From Spirosoma profusum (lineage in GTDB: Bacteria > Bacteroidota > Bacteroidia > Cytophagales > Spirosomataceae), in the NCBI RefSeq assembly GCF_014699005.1, contig NZ_JACWZY010000023.1, forward strand, positions 62,001-126,000: 64,000 nt of DNA, read 5' to 3'. The notes under the pieces are model-generated. The model was given only the letters and a program-made list of their open reading frames with translations, had not been told where the DNA came from and searched no databases. Position numbers and translations under genes: made by a program. Shown here in pieces: positions 1-9,375 of the stretch. Within the stretch, counting starts at the first letter, position 1; every line of letters begins with the position of its first letter.

Positions 1-497
1 TGTCCCTCAGAGCCTTTCTGTACGCCAGGCATCAGTTGCAACACCTTCAATACGTCCTTTTCGCCCAGAAACGCCGGTATTTTCTTGATTTGCGCTATCG
101 GTACGTCAATCGCGCTCATCTGGGGCGTTTCGCTCACCTTTTCAACGAGTGTTCCCGCCGTCACGGACACTTCAGCCAGTGCCTGACCGGGTGTGAGCAA
201 TACGTTCTGCGTACGGTTGTTACGTAGTGAAATGGTACGTGTAATGCTCTCATAGCCCACGAACGAATACGCCAATCGAACGCTGTCCTGAGCGGGTAAC
301 GTAAGCGAGTAAAAGCCGTACGTATTAGTAGTAGTGCCAGTCGTGGTACCGGGGAGATAAACGTTTACACCAATCAAAGCCTCCTGACTGCCCGTTTCAC
401 GAACGTACCCACTCACCGTGAAGCGGGAACCTGTCTGGGCACGTAGCAGATAAGGAAAGAACAATAAAAGTACTGGATACAGGAAACGTAATGGCAT
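1..497 (-). CDS. TonB-dependent outer-membrane receptor, N-terminal part (partial)
   Basis: The gene runs off the left edge, so only about 165 N-terminal residues are visible. From ATG 497 it reads a signal peptide (MPLRFLYPVLLLFF, ending LLRAQ). A carboxypeptidase-regulatory-like beta-sandwich follows at about residues 25-110 (FTVSGYVRETGSQEALIGVN, then the typical YGFYSL and SFVGYES). Next comes the beginning of a TonB plug domain (IPAFLGEKDVLKVLQLMPGV). This order is standard for Bacteroidota receptors that import siderophores, sugars or other large ligands across the outer membrane; the substrate cannot be read from this part. An in-frame ATG lies at 539, but it falls inside a repeat element and lacks a good signal-peptide start, so 497 is preferred. 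Confidence 0.85.
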   Translation of the reverse strand, partial: MPLRFLYPVLLLFFPYLLRAQTGSRFTVSGYVRETGSQEALIGVNVYLPGTTTGTTTNTYGFYSLTLPAQDSVRLAYSFVGYESITRTISLRNNRTQNVLLTPGQALAEVSVTAGTLVEKVSETPQMSAIDVPIAQIKKIPAFLGEKDVLKVLQLMPGVQKGSEG

Positions 498-531
498 GAA
501 GAAACGTAAGAAGTTACCGGTGGTTACGTAT

Positions 532-619
532 TTTGTCATGCTGACGAAGGAAGCATCTTAAAGTATCCAAATAAGCTAGTAAGGATATTTTAAGATGCTT
601 CCTTCGTCAGCATGACAAA
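532..619. repeat. Long hairpin repeat, family A, copy 1
   Basis: Left arm 532-568 and right arm 583-619 are inverted copies of 37 bp with one mismatch, around a 14-base loop. The arms carry the family core TTTGTCATGCTGACGAAGG / AAGCATCTTAA. The element lies between the divergent receptor (minus) and NADH dehydrogenase (plus) genes. The remainder of the 498-754 gap shows nothing else I can name. Confidence 0.9.
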
Positions 620-754
620 CTAAAAACGATCAGCTAGTAAAATCGTATATAAACGGGAACGACAGATGGGCAAAAGGCTGTTTTTCAAACAAAAGAGAGT
701 ATTGTAAAGTACTTACAGCAGGAAGTTCCTGTCTACGGAAACCAAAGACTGATT

Positions 755-2095
755 ATGCTTCAATTCGATAAACTCTCGCTCAATATACCAGATACAGCCA
801 AGCCACGCGTCGTCATTATCGGGGGCGGTTTTGGGGGTATGAACCTGGCCAAAAGTCTGCGCAATACGGATGTGCAGATCGTTCTGTTCGACAAACAGAA
901 TTACAACGGATTCTGGCCGCTGCTGTATCAGGTAGCCACCGCCGGTCTGGAGCCGGATGCCATTGCTGAACCGTTCCGGAAGATGTTCGATGGCTATGAA
1001 GATTTTCACTACCGCATGGTGCGGGTCAACAAGATTGATACGTCAGCTAAAACCGTCACTACGCTCATTGGCGAGTTACACTATGATTATCTGGTGATTG
1101 CCGCTGGCTCTAAGTCAAATTTCTTTGGGAACGCTGATATTCAAAAGTATGCCTTTCCGCTGAAAACCATTCCCGAAGCGCTCAACGTACGCAGTCAGTT
1201 TTTGCAGTGTTTCGAACAGGCCAGCGTCACGACCGATCCCGCCGAGCGTGAGAGTCTGCTTACGTTCGTGATTGCAGGTGCAGGGCCAACGGGTGTTGAA
1301 ATGGCGGGCTCGCTGGCCGAAATGCGGAAACACGTATTACCCAACGATTATCCGGGCCTGGATTTCAGTCAGATGAAAATCTACGTAGTGGAAGGGTTAG
1401 GTAAAGTCTTACCACCAATGTCGGATGAAGCGGGCAAAAAATCACAAAAATACCTGGAAGATTTGGGTGTGATCATTAAGCTTAATACGTTGGTTGAAGC
1501 GTATGATGGTGAGACTGTTACGTTCAAAGGGGGCGAAAAAATCAGGACGCAGACGCTGGTCTGGGGAGCCGGTGTAACGGGAGCACTTATCGCGGGAATT
1601 CCGACAGAAGCAATTGAAAAAGGCCGGATTCTGGTCGATCCCATCAACCGGGTGCAGGGTCTGAACGACGTATTTGCTATCGGCGATATTGCGTTCATGA
1701 AGCTGGAAGATTATCCCAAAGGTCATCCAGGCGTAGCGCAACCGGCCATTCAGCAAGGGAAACATTTAGCCAAAAACCTGCGCCACATCCTCAAAAACGA
1801 ATCGACCGAACCGTTTGAATATTTCGACAAAGGTTCGTTGGCCATTGTTGGTCGAAGCCGCGCCGTTGCCGATTTGCCGGGTAACGTTCACTTAGGCGGT
1901 TTCATCGCCTGGATGGCGTGGCTGTTCGTACACATCTGGTATCTGGTCGGTTTCCGAAGTAAACTGATTGTGTTCAGTAACTGGATGTATCGCTTATTTA
2001 CGTATCAGCGCGGCACTCGGATCATCATTCGTCCATTCGTGCGGAAAGATGATGTGGTCGGGCAGAAGATTCTGGTTCAGAATGAAATGGAGTAG
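755..2095 (+). CDS. ndh: Type II NADH dehydrogenase (NDH-2), NAD(P)/FAD oxidoreductase
   Basis: A 446-residue flavoprotein that should oxidise NADH and reduce the quinone pool without pumping protons. The FAD-binding Rossmann motif GGGFGG is at residues 23-28, the NADH-binding motif GAGPTG at 175-180, and the second FAD motif VFAIGDIAF near 305. The C-terminal part (about 385-435, HIWYLVGFRSKLIVFSNWMY) is the hydrophobic, amphipathic membrane anchor seen in NDH-2 enzymes. Length and motif order match the family. It is a single-gene unit, flanked by hairpin repeats on both sides. Confidence 0.93.
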   Translation: MLQFDKLSLNIPDTAKPRVVIIGGGFGGMNLAKSLRNTDVQIVLFDKQNYNGFWPLLYQVATAGLEPDAIAEPFRKMFDGYEDFHYRMVRVNKIDTSAKTVTTLIGELHYDYLVIAAGSKSNFFGNADIQKYAFPLKTIPEALNVRSQFLQCFEQASVTTDPAERESLLTFVIAGAGPTGVEMAGSLAEMRKHVLPNDYPGLDFSQMKIYVVEGLGKVLPPMSDEAGKKSQKYLEDLGVIIKLNTLVEAYDGETVTFKGGEKIRTQTLVWGAGVTGALIAGIPTEAIEKGRILVDPINRVQGLNDVFAIGDIAFMKLEDYPKGHPGVAQPAIQQGKHLAKNLRHILKNESTEPFEYFDKGSLAIVGRSRAVADLPGNVHLGGFIAWMAWLFVHIWYLVGFRSKLIVFSNWMYRLFTYQRGTRIIIRPFVRKDDVVGQKILVQNEME

Positions 2096-2129
2096 TCGAT
2101 TTACTACGTAGTATACTATCTGGTAACAA

Positions 2130-2251
2130 GTTAAAAATGAGCCGTTTTCGTCATGCTGACGCAGGAAGCATCTTAAAGTGTCCCAATTTGAGAGTAAGGA
2201 AATCTTAAGATGCTTCCTGCATCAGCATGACGAAAACGGCTCATTTTTAAC
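2130..2251. repeat. Long hairpin repeat, family A, copy 2 (54-bp arms)
   Basis: Left arm 2130-2183 and right arm 2198-2251 are inverted copies over 54 bp with few mismatches, around a 14-base loop. The inner part is the family core. The outer 20 bp of each arm (GTTAAAAATGAGCCGTTTTC and its complement) are private to this copy. It sits between the convergent ndh and cyclophilin genes, where it could terminate both transcripts. Confidence 0.9.
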
Positions 2252-2318
2252 ATATTCATAAAACCTTGCAATGAGTGGGCCGAGAATGTAGAATGACTCA
2301 GTCACGCCACCACTACGT

Positions 2319-2756
2319 CTATTCTTCAACAACAGTAATGCTGTTGATTTTGTCGCCCTGACGAATCTGATCGATTACGTCCAGCCCTTCAACAACTTTC
2401 CCGAAAACGGTGTGATTCCGGTCGAGGTGGGCGGTGTTCTGACGGTTGTGACAGATAAAAAACTGAGAACCACCCGTGTTACGTCCCCGATGCGCCATTG
2501 AAAGGACACCCCGATCATGGTATTGATTTTCGCCGGTTAGTTCACAATCGATGGTGTAGCCGGGTCCACCGGCACCCGTGCCTGTTGGGTCGCCCCCCTG
2601 AATCATAAAATCGGGAATAACACGGTGGAATTTAACGCCATCATAGAATCCCTTTTTGGCAAGCGTAATAAAATTATTGACCGCTTTGGGTGCATCTTTC
2701 TCAAAAAATTCGATTAGCATCGTCCCTTTGTCGGTATTCATTTGTGCCTTTGGCAT
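2319..2756 (-). CDS. Peptidyl-prolyl cis-trans isomerase, cyclophilin type
   Basis: A single-domain cyclophilin of about 145 residues that catalyses proline isomerisation during protein folding. Family signatures are FHRVIPDFMIQGGDPTGTG, with the catalytic Arg in FHRV, then SMAHRGRNTGGSQFFI, and HTVFGKVVEGLDVI. I start it at ATG 2756 (MPKAQMNTDKG). The frame is open to 2831, but a TAnnTTTG promoter box sits within that extension and the added residues do not resemble a signal peptide. The product is therefore probably cytoplasmic. Confidence 0.92.
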   Translation of the reverse strand: MPKAQMNTDKGTMLIEFFEKDAPKAVNNFITLAKKGFYDGVKFHRVIPDFMIQGGDPTGTGAGGPGYTIDCELTGENQYHDRGVLSMAHRGRNTGGSQFFICHNRQNTAHLDRNHTVFGKVVEGLDVIDQIRQGDKINSITVVEE

Positions 2757-2782
2757 AGCAAAATCTAATTTTGTTGTAAGGA

Positions 2783-2790
2783 CAAATTTA
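2783..2790 (-). promoter_or_regulatory. Putative -7 promoter box TAAATTTG for the cyclophilin gene
   Basis: On the minus strand this reads TAAATTTG, matching the Bacteroidota -7 consensus TAnnTTTG, 26 bases before ATG 2756. No convincing -33 TTG was seen. The rest of the 2757-3065 divergent gap holds nothing else recognisable. Confidence 0.5.
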
Positions 2791-3065
2791 CGACAGAATT
2801 CCGGGAATGGGTACGTAACAGAAGCTGTCAATTCGATTACTCAAGACTGGCTAAAACTTAACAAGCAAGAAATTCTTGGAATAAGCCAATTATTCACACC
2901 AGATTTTCGAAAAAATTGGACTAAATTGCCTGACCGTAAGTAGGTAATGAGAAAAGTTGGTATCTCGTCGCTTGTTTTTGTGCAATTATACTTAGACAAT
3001 CACGGCTTCCTGAGTAGTAGTACCTCCGCAGTTTCCGTTATCTCTATTTTTCTCCGCTCTCTACC

Positions 3066-6000
3066 ATGTGGATTGTCCGCTTAGCGCTTGAAAAAAAATA
3101 TACGATTGCCGTAATGGCCCTTCTCATCATGATTATGGGTGGGCTGGCCGTTACGCAAATGCCGACCGATATTTTTCCACGTATCAACATCCCGGTGGTG
3201 TCGGTTATTTGGGGGTATAGCGGGCTGTCGACCAACGAGATGGAGAAGATGATCACGAACTTCTCCGAAACGTCGATCATCAACAACGTAAGCGACATTC
3301 AACGGGTTGAATCACAGACTTATAATGGCACGGCTGTCCTGAAAATCTTCTTTCAACCGACTGTTAAAATTGAAGAAGCCATTGCGCAGGTAACGGCTAT
3401 TTCACAAACAATTCTGGTCAGAATGCCACCCGGTACACAGCCTCCTCTGATTGTCCGATACAACGCCACCGACGTACCAGTGCTTCAGTTGGGCCTATCA
3501 TCGGATAGCCTGACCGATCCGCAGATTACGGACTACGCAACGACACGGGTTCGCCCACAGATTTCGACGGTGCAGGGTAGCCGATTATCGCAGGCATTCG
3601 GCGGTAAAAGTCGACAAATTGCTGTCGATCTGGAGCCAGAACAATTGATTGCCTACAACGTAACGCCCGAAGAAGTGCTGAACGCCGTAGCGGCTCAGAA
3701 TCTGACACTTCCCGGTGGTTCGCTACGTATCGAAGACCGTGAATACAACGTCCGGCTCAACTCCAAGCCCGACGTAATCACTACGTTGAACGACATTCCG
3801 ATTAAAGTTGTGAATGGCGTAACGGTTCACATGCGCGACGTAGCGAACGTACACGATGGAGCCGCCGTACAGACCAATATCGTAAAACAGGACGGCAGCA
3901 AAGGCGCGCTGATGCGTATTGTGAAAACCGGAAACGCATCGACCACTGAAATTGTCGATAAGATCAAAAATCAAATTCTGCCGACCATACGGGCGGCTGC
4001 ACCGGCCAATTTGCGCATAGAAGCGCTGTTCGATCAATCGTTATTTGTGCGAGCGTCTATCAAAGGTGTTTTGGTAGAAGGACTGATTGCAGCCTTATTG
4101 ACGGCTGCGCTGATTCTCCTGTTTCTGGGCAGTTGGCGGAGTACGCTCATCGTAGCCATTTCGATTCCGCTGTCCATTCTTACGTCGCTGATTATCCTGT
4201 ATTTGCTGGGCGAAACGCTGAACATCGAAACGCTGGGCGGTCTCGCGCTGGCAATCGGGATTCTGGTCGATGATGCGACAGTAACTATCGAGAATATCCA
4301 TCGGAACGAAGAATTGGGGATGCCCTTACGTCAGGCGATTCTCGAAGGTGCCCAGCAAATTGCGACGCCAACCCTCGTCTCTACGTTGACAATTTGCATC
4401 GTATTTACCTCCGTGCTTTTTCTGGAAGGTCCCGCTCGGTTCTTATTCGGGCCGTTGGCTGAAGCAGTTGTTTTTGCCATGCTGGCGTCCTACGTACTGT
4501 CGCGAACGCTGGTACCCGCGCTGGCCGATCTGATGCTACGTAACGAACACGCCCACAAATCGGACGGCAAAGCTCAGCCGGTAACACCAATAGAAACAGA
4601 AAACCATTCGTTTCCTATAGCGCCACGCTTTGCTAAACAGGCCCCCCCCCACACACGCCCTGCCGGTTTGCATGAACGCTTTAATGCCCGTTTCGAGCGT
4701 TTTCAGGCCCGCTATATGCGTTCGCTGGAATGGGTACTCAATCATCGTCGGACGGTACTGGTCATTTTTGTGGCCGTAGTGGCCTTTACGTTCGTGCTGC
4801 TACCATTTGTAGGTCGTGATTTTTTCCCACAGGTCGATGCAGGGCAGATACGTTTACACCTACGCGCTCCGGCAGGCACCCGACTCGAAGCTACTGAACA
4901 GATTTCGGCGAAAACGGCTGAAATTGTGCGCGAAGTGATTCCCGAAGAAGAAATTGGCTCAGTCATTAGCAACATTGGGCTGACATCAGAACGCTATAAT
5001 TTCTTTTTCTCCGATAACGCGACGGCCAGTTCGGCCGATGCCGAATTGCTCATCTCGCTCAGTGAGGAACGCGAGGGCGCAACTGATACGTATGTACGCG
5101 CGCTACGTGAACGACTTCGCGAAGAAATGCCCGACGTTACGTATTTCTTTCTGCCCGCCGACATTGTCAGTCAGATTCTGAACTTCGGCCTGACCTCGAC
5201 CATCGATATACAGGTTTCTGGTTTCGACCGGGTCAATAACCTGAAGCTGGTACATGAAATGCAGGACAAAATGACGCAGATTCCCGGCCTGGTCGATGTA
5301 CGTCTTCATCAGGTGCTGGATGCGCCCGAAATCTTTCTGGATGTTGACCGCGAACGGGCTAGTCAGTTCGGACTAACGGAACAACGTGTAGCTACCAACC
5401 TGAATATTTCGCTGAGTGGTACCGGTCAAACGCGCCCCAACTTCTGGCCCGATCCGAATACCGGTTTTCCGTACATCATTGCCGTACAAACACCACCGTA
5501 TCAGCTAGATACATACGACAAACTGCTTAGAACGCCAGTTAGCCCCGGTCAGCAAGCCACACCACAGTTATTAAGCAACATCACAACCGTCCGGCGAACA
5601 ACGGCACCGGTTATTATCAACCGGGTCAATACGCAGCCAACCTATGATATTTATGCGTCCGTCGAGAAAACAGATTTGGGGTCGGTGGCGGAAGCCCTGA
5701 ATAAACTCGCTGCGGAATATAAAACGCAGCTGAAGCCCGGCAACACTGTTTCGGTTCGGGGGCAGGTTGAAAGTATGGAAAGCGCGTTTAACCGGCTCGG
5801 TTTAGGGATTGTGTTCGCGGCTTTGTTCGTGTATCTGCTGATGGTAGTCAATTTCCAGTCGTTTCGGTATCCGTTCATTATCATAACGGCGTTACCTGGT
5901 GCGTTGTGCGGGATGGTCTGGATGCTTTTCCTGACGGGTACTACGTTCAGCATTCCTTCGCTTATGGGCGCGATCATGAGTGTGGGCGTAGCCACGGCTA

Positions 6001-6287
6001 ATAGTATTCTGCTGGTTAGTTTCGCCAAAGACCATTTGCCCGCCGTAAAAGGGAACGCTTACGAAGCCGCCCTCGAAGCCGGACGCACTCGCCTTCGACC
6101 AATTTTGATGACGGCCATTGCCATGATTATCGGGATGTTGCCTATGTCGCTGGGATTGGGCGAAGGAGGTGAACAGAATGCTCCGCTGGGTCGGGCAGTC
6201 ATTGGCGGGTTGCTCATGGCGACGTTCACTACGTTGTTGTTTGTGCCTGTTGTGTTTAGTTATTTGGTACGGAAGAGTAATGCATAA
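3066..6287 (+). CDS. RND-family efflux pump, inner-membrane permease (AcrB/HAE1-like)
   Basis: At 1073 residues it has the usual length of RND proton-driven pumps. It begins MWIVRLALEKKYTIAVMALL (TM1) and carries the classic motif MPTDIFPRINIPVV. Two blocks of TM helices follow two large periplasmic loops, including GGLALAIGILVDDATVTIEN (TM4, with the proton-relay aspartates VDDA) and the second-half counterpart GAIMSVGVATANSILLVSFA, then GRTRLRPILMTAIAMIIGMLP. It should export drugs or other small compounds together with the membrane-fusion protein and TolC homologue encoded at 6782 and 7879. The cytoplasmic linker after TM6 contains a run of nine C (4642-4650). Confidence 0.93.
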   Translation: MWIVRLALEKKYTIAVMALLIMIMGGLAVTQMPTDIFPRINIPVVSVIWGYSGLSTNEMEKMITNFSETSIINNVSDIQRVESQTYNGTAVLKIFFQPTVKIEEAIAQVTAISQTILVRMPPGTQPPLIVRYNATDVPVLQLGLSSDSLTDPQITDYATTRVRPQISTVQGSRLSQAFGGKSRQIAVDLEPEQLIAYNVTPEEVLNAVAAQNLTLPGGSLRIEDREYNVRLNSKPDVITTLNDIPIKVVNGVTVHMRDVANVHDGAAVQTNIVKQDGSKGALMRIVKTGNASTTEIVDKIKNQILPTIRAAAPANLRIEALFDQSLFVRASIKGVLVEGLIAALLTAALILLFLGSWRSTLIVAISIPLSILTSLIILYLLGETLNIETLGGLALAIGILVDDATVTIENIHRNEELGMPLRQAILEGAQQIATPTLVSTLTICIVFTSVLFLEGPARFLFGPLAEAVVFAMLASYVLSRTLVPALADLMLRNEHAHKSDGKAQPVTPIETENHSFPIAPRFAKQAPPHTRPAGLHERFNARFERFQARYMRSLEWVLNHRRTVLVIFVAVVAFTFVLLPFVGRDFFPQVDAGQIRLHLRAPAGTRLEATEQISAKTAEIVREVIPEEEIGSVISNIGLTSERYNFFFSDNATASSADAELLISLSEEREGATDTYVRALRERLREEMPDVTYFFLPADIVSQILNFGLTSTIDIQVSGFDRVNNLKLVHEMQDKMTQIPGLVDVRLHQVLDAPEIFLDVDRERASQFGLTEQRVATNLNISLSGTGQTRPNFWPDPNTGFPYIIAVQTPPYQLDTYDKLLRTPVSPGQQATPQLLSNITTVRRTTAPVIINRVNTQPTYDIYASVEKTDLGSVAEALNKLAAEYKTQLKPGNTVSVRGQVESMESAFNRLGLGIVFAALFVYLLMVVNFQSFRYPFIIITALPGALCGMVWMLFLTGTTFSIPSLMGAIMSVGVATANSILLVSFAKDHLPAVKGNAYEAALEAGRTRLRPILMTAIAMIIGMLPMSLGLGEGGEQNAPLGRAVIGGLLMATFTTLLFVPVVFSYLVRKSNA

Positions 6288-6319
6288 TGGAAAATGGATG
6301 ATAAAAAATCAATCAATGT

Positions 6320-6451
6320 TGAGTAATGTGCATACTCGTTTTTGTCATGCTGAGGAACGAAGCATCTTAAAGTGTCCAAACCTGAGAATAAGGAATCCTT
6401 AAGATGCTTCCTGCGTCAGCATGACAAAAACGCGTCGGCCTTCATTACTCA
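6320..6451. repeat. Long hairpin repeat, family A, copy 3
   Basis: Core arms 6337-6377 and 6392-6432 pair with several mismatches around a 14-base loop. An outer short stem, TGAGTAATG (6320-6328) against CATTACTCA (6443-6451), lies further out. It sits between the RND pump gene and the DUF952 gene, within the efflux cluster. Confidence 0.85.
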
Positions 6452-6475
6452 TTTTAAATTATTCATTATTGACGC

Positions 6476-6775
6476 ATGTCTCTTATTTACCATATTGTTC
6501 TAAGTGCTAACTGGTTGGCTTTTGAAGATCAGCCTAATTATGAAGCGGCCAGTTTGCAGACGGAGGGATTTATTCATCTGTCGCAGAAGGAGCAGGTTGC
6601 GCAAACATTGAGTCGATATTATCAGGACGTACCGAATTTGTTGTTACTGCATGTAGACACGACTAAACTAACGCATCCGCTGAAATACGAACCGTCTACC
6701 AACAATGAGTTGTTTCCCCATTTGTACGGGCCGCTCAATAAAGATGCAATCGTTCGGATTGAAGCCTTGAATTAG
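6476..6775 (+). CDS. DUF952 family protein
   Basis: A 99-residue soluble protein with the DUF952 pattern: IYHIV at the start, a Trp/Ala near residue 15 (NWLAFE), then YEAASLQTEGFIHLSQKEQV with the conserved FIH-S, and FPHLYGPLNKDAI near the end. The biochemical role of this family is not established. It lies inside the efflux gene cluster, 6 bases before the membrane-fusion gene and 188 bases after the pump gene, so it is probably co-transcribed at least with the downstream pair. Whether it takes part in efflux is unknown. Confidence 0.85.
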   Translation: MSLIYHIVLSANWLAFEDQPNYEAASLQTEGFIHLSQKEQVAQTLSRYYQDVPNLLLLHVDTTKLTHPLKYEPSTNNELFPHLYGPLNKDAIVRIEALN

Positions 6776-6781
6776 ACCTTT

Positions 6782-7882
6782 ATGAAACTATTACGTATTG
6801 TTATTCCGCTGCTGGTGCTGATTGGCTTATTTGTCTTTTTCGGCGTTATGCCGCGACTTCGCAACAAGCAGGAATTACAAAAGTCGGCTGAATTGGAAAA
6901 GAATCGGGAGCCGATTGTCAACGCCGTTCCGCTGAAAAACGCTTCCGACACTACCGGTTTGGTGTTGCCAGGACAAATTCAGCCGTATCGACAGACGCCT
7001 TTGTACGCCAGAACACAGGGATTCTTACGCCGTTGGTACGTTGATATTGGCGCACAGGTGAAGCAGGGGCAACTTCTAGCAACTATCGATGCGCCTGAAC
7101 TGGATCAGGATATTGCCCGCGCCAAAGCGGATCAGCAACTCGCTCAAACCAACCTCGACCGGCTCAAAAGTGTGCAGTTGCCGGGGGCTATTGCCAAACA
7201 GGATGTCGATACCCGCGAATCGGGCGTGGCGGTGGCAAAGGCCAATCTGAATCGATTGGTAGCCCTAAAAGATTTGCAGCAGATTCGGGCACCGTTCAGT
7301 GGCGTAATTACCAGCCGAACCGTCGAAAACGGTACGCTGGTGTCGCCCGGCGCGGGTCAGCCTTTGTTTACGATTTCGGAATTAGGTACGCTACGTGTAT
7401 TTGTCGACGTACCGCAGACGTATTTTCGCTACGTTAAAGTGGGATTGCCTGCTACGGTCATCGTGCCAGAATTAAAAAACCAGACATTCAGAGGGAAAGT
7501 GGTACGTACCTCTGGTGCGCTACGTAACGAAACGCGAACACTTCTAACCGAAGTAGTAATTCCGAATCCGAAACAGGCGCTACCGTCGGGGCTGTATAGT
7601 CAGGTGAAATTCGATATGATTGCGAGTAAATCGCCTGTTCTGATTCCGGCTAATGCATTGCAAATCACGCCCCAGGGGCCTCGTGTTGTGGTTGTCGATA
7701 ACGACCAACGGGTTCGATTTGTGGCTATTACGTTAGGCCGCGATTATGGTACTACGTTAGAAGCGTCGAGCGGACTGACGGGTCAGGAATACGTAGTAAC
7801 AAACCCCAATGATCGCCTACGCGATGGTCAGAAAGTAAGGCTGCGGAAACCCGTGGCCGAAAAAACAGTAGCACGTCAATGA
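6782..7882 (+). CDS. RND efflux periplasmic adaptor (membrane-fusion protein)
   Basis: A 366-residue HlyD/AcrA-type adaptor that should bridge the pump to the outer-membrane channel. An N-terminal hydrophobic anchor (residues 1-25, LLRIVIPLLVLIGLFVFFGV) is followed by a lipoyl/biotinyl-like half (RRWYVDIGAQVKQGQLLATI), a helical hairpin (LDQDIARAKADQQLAQTNLD), the second lipoyl half (IRAPFSGVITSRTVENGTLV) and beta-barrel and membrane-proximal domains. There is no lipobox Cys, so it is probably anchored by the N-terminal helix. Its stop overlaps the next start as ATGA, which implies translational coupling. Confidence 0.92.
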   Translation: MKLLRIVIPLLVLIGLFVFFGVMPRLRNKQELQKSAELEKNREPIVNAVPLKNASDTTGLVLPGQIQPYRQTPLYARTQGFLRRWYVDIGAQVKQGQLLATIDAPELDQDIARAKADQQLAQTNLDRLKSVQLPGAIAKQDVDTRESGVAVAKANLNRLVALKDLQQIRAPFSGVITSRTVENGTLVSPGAGQPLFTISELGTLRVFVDVPQTYFRYVKVGLPATVIVPELKNQTFRGKVVRTSGALRNETRTLLTEVVIPNPKQALPSGLYSQVKFDMIASKSPVLIPANALQITPQGPRVVVVDNDQRVRFVAITLGRDYGTTLEASSGLTGQEYVVTNPNDRLRDGQKVRLRKPVAEKTVARQ

Positions 7883-9375
7883 TGAAATATTTAGTTTATA
7901 GTTTGGGACTTAGCTGGTTTGGATACGTAGCACAGGCTCAAACTACACCAATTAATCCGTCTGCCGGATCAGTTACCGTTCAGCCGGGAGCCAGTTCACC
8001 CGTATCGCCGGGGAGTATTCAGCCTCAAAATGCCAACCCTGCACAAGCCACGGTTCAGCCACAGTCTCCAGGGTCGACGGTTACGACTGGTAATTTAGTC
8101 CCGACCTTAAGTTTGAGCGGCTTTCGTCGGTTTGGCGATCCCTTGCTCGAATCGCTCATTCAGTTGGGGCTGGAAAATAGTCCGAATATAAAAGCGGCTT
8201 TAAGTCGGTTGGAAGAAGCCCGGATTCGAGTTAGAGTAGCACAGTCGTTTTTGTCGCCATCATTACGTAGTTCTGCGCTGATTACGACCCAGAGCCTATC
8301 CGAACATCGGCCGCTGACCATTCCGAATGCGCCCGACGAATTACCTCGTTTTCAACTTAATACGTTTCAATTTCTACCTATTGATGCGAGTTACGAAGTC
8401 GATCTGTTCAAACGGATTCGGAGTAATATTGTCGTAGCCGATTTGCAGGCTCAGGCCACTCAGGCTGATTATCAGGCGTTCCGGCTTACGCTCGCAGCCG
8501 ACATCGCCCGGACGTATCTGCTGATTCGGGGTAACGACAGCGAGCAGGCCGTTTTCCGTCGGAACATTCAGTCGCGCGATACTACGTTGTCGATTCTACG
8601 CGAACGGTTCCGGGTTGGGTTGATCAACCAGATCGACGTACAACGGGCTGAAACTGATTATGCAGGCTTACAGGTCACGCTCAAAGGGCTCGAACGGGCA
8701 CGTACCGAACTGGTCAACAGTCTGGCCCAGCTTTGCGCACAGGATTTTGTTCAATTTTCGATTCCAAATGGCGCTTTACCGACTCAAATGCCCGTCTACT
8801 CATATACCAGTGTTCCTGCGGAACAACTACAACAACGCCCCGATTTACTCCAGTTTAGTCGCCAGAATCAGATTGCAACGGCGCAGATCACACTTCAACA
8901 AGCTAGTACTCAGCCACGTATCAATCTGGTTGGCTCGGGAGGTATTTTGTCGGGACGTATCGGCAACTGGTTTACACCCGCTAGTGCTACGTATCTGCTC
9001 GGCATAAATGCGTCGGTACCTTTATACGAAGGTCATCGCGCCCGCCAGAACATTGCCCTGTCGAAACAATTGGCCCAAACCAGTCAGCAGACGTATCAGC
9101 AGGCAATGCAACTCGCTCAGCGTGAAGCCGAAACGGCACTGGATAACCTCACGTTGCTACGTCAACAAATTGATTTACAAGGCCAAACGCTGACCCTCGC
9201 CCGACGTACCGAACAGTATAACCGGGAACTCTACGTCCGGGGACTTGCTACGTATCTGGAAGTACTTGATGCCCAACGTACCATACTTACCGCCGAGCAG
9301 CAATTGGTTCAGCTACGTAGTCAGGAAGCGCAGTTTTCGGTGGCGCTGCTACGTGCTGTGGGGGGAGAGTATTGA
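7879..9375 (+). CDS. TolC-like outer-membrane efflux channel (NodT/OMF family)
   Basis: A 498-residue outer-membrane factor. A signal peptide (MMKYLVYSLGLSW, ending AQAQ) precedes a Pro/Ser/Gln-rich stretch at about residues 22-75, then two OEP repeats: LIQLGLENSPNIKAALSRLE and the later RARQNIALSKQLAQTSQQTY, with the usual ERFRVGLINQIDVQRAETDY and ELYVRGLATYLEVLDAQRT motifs. It forms the exit duct for the RND system. By eye I count 18 TACGT/ACGTA sites in its 1497 bp, and four of its five Leu-Arg pairs are written (C/T)TA-CGT. Confidence 0.92.
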   Translation: MMKYLVYSLGLSWFGYVAQAQTTPINPSAGSVTVQPGASSPVSPGSIQPQNANPAQATVQPQSPGSTVTTGNLVPTLSLSGFRRFGDPLLESLIQLGLENSPNIKAALSRLEEARIRVRVAQSFLSPSLRSSALITTQSLSEHRPLTIPNAPDELPRFQLNTFQFLPIDASYEVDLFKRIRSNIVVADLQAQATQADYQAFRLTLAADIARTYLLIRGNDSEQAVFRRNIQSRDTTLSILRERFRVGLINQIDVQRAETDYAGLQVTLKGLERARTELVNSLAQLCAQDFVQFSIPNGALPTQMPVYSYTSVPAEQLQQRPDLLQFSRQNQIATAQITLQQASTQPRINLVGSGGILSGRIGNWFTPASATYLLGINASVPLYEGHRARQNIALSKQLAQTSQQTYQQAMQLAQREAETALDNLTLLRQQIDLQGQTLTLARRTEQYNRELYVRGLATYLEVLDAQRTILTAEQQLVQLRSQEAQFSVALLRAVGGEY

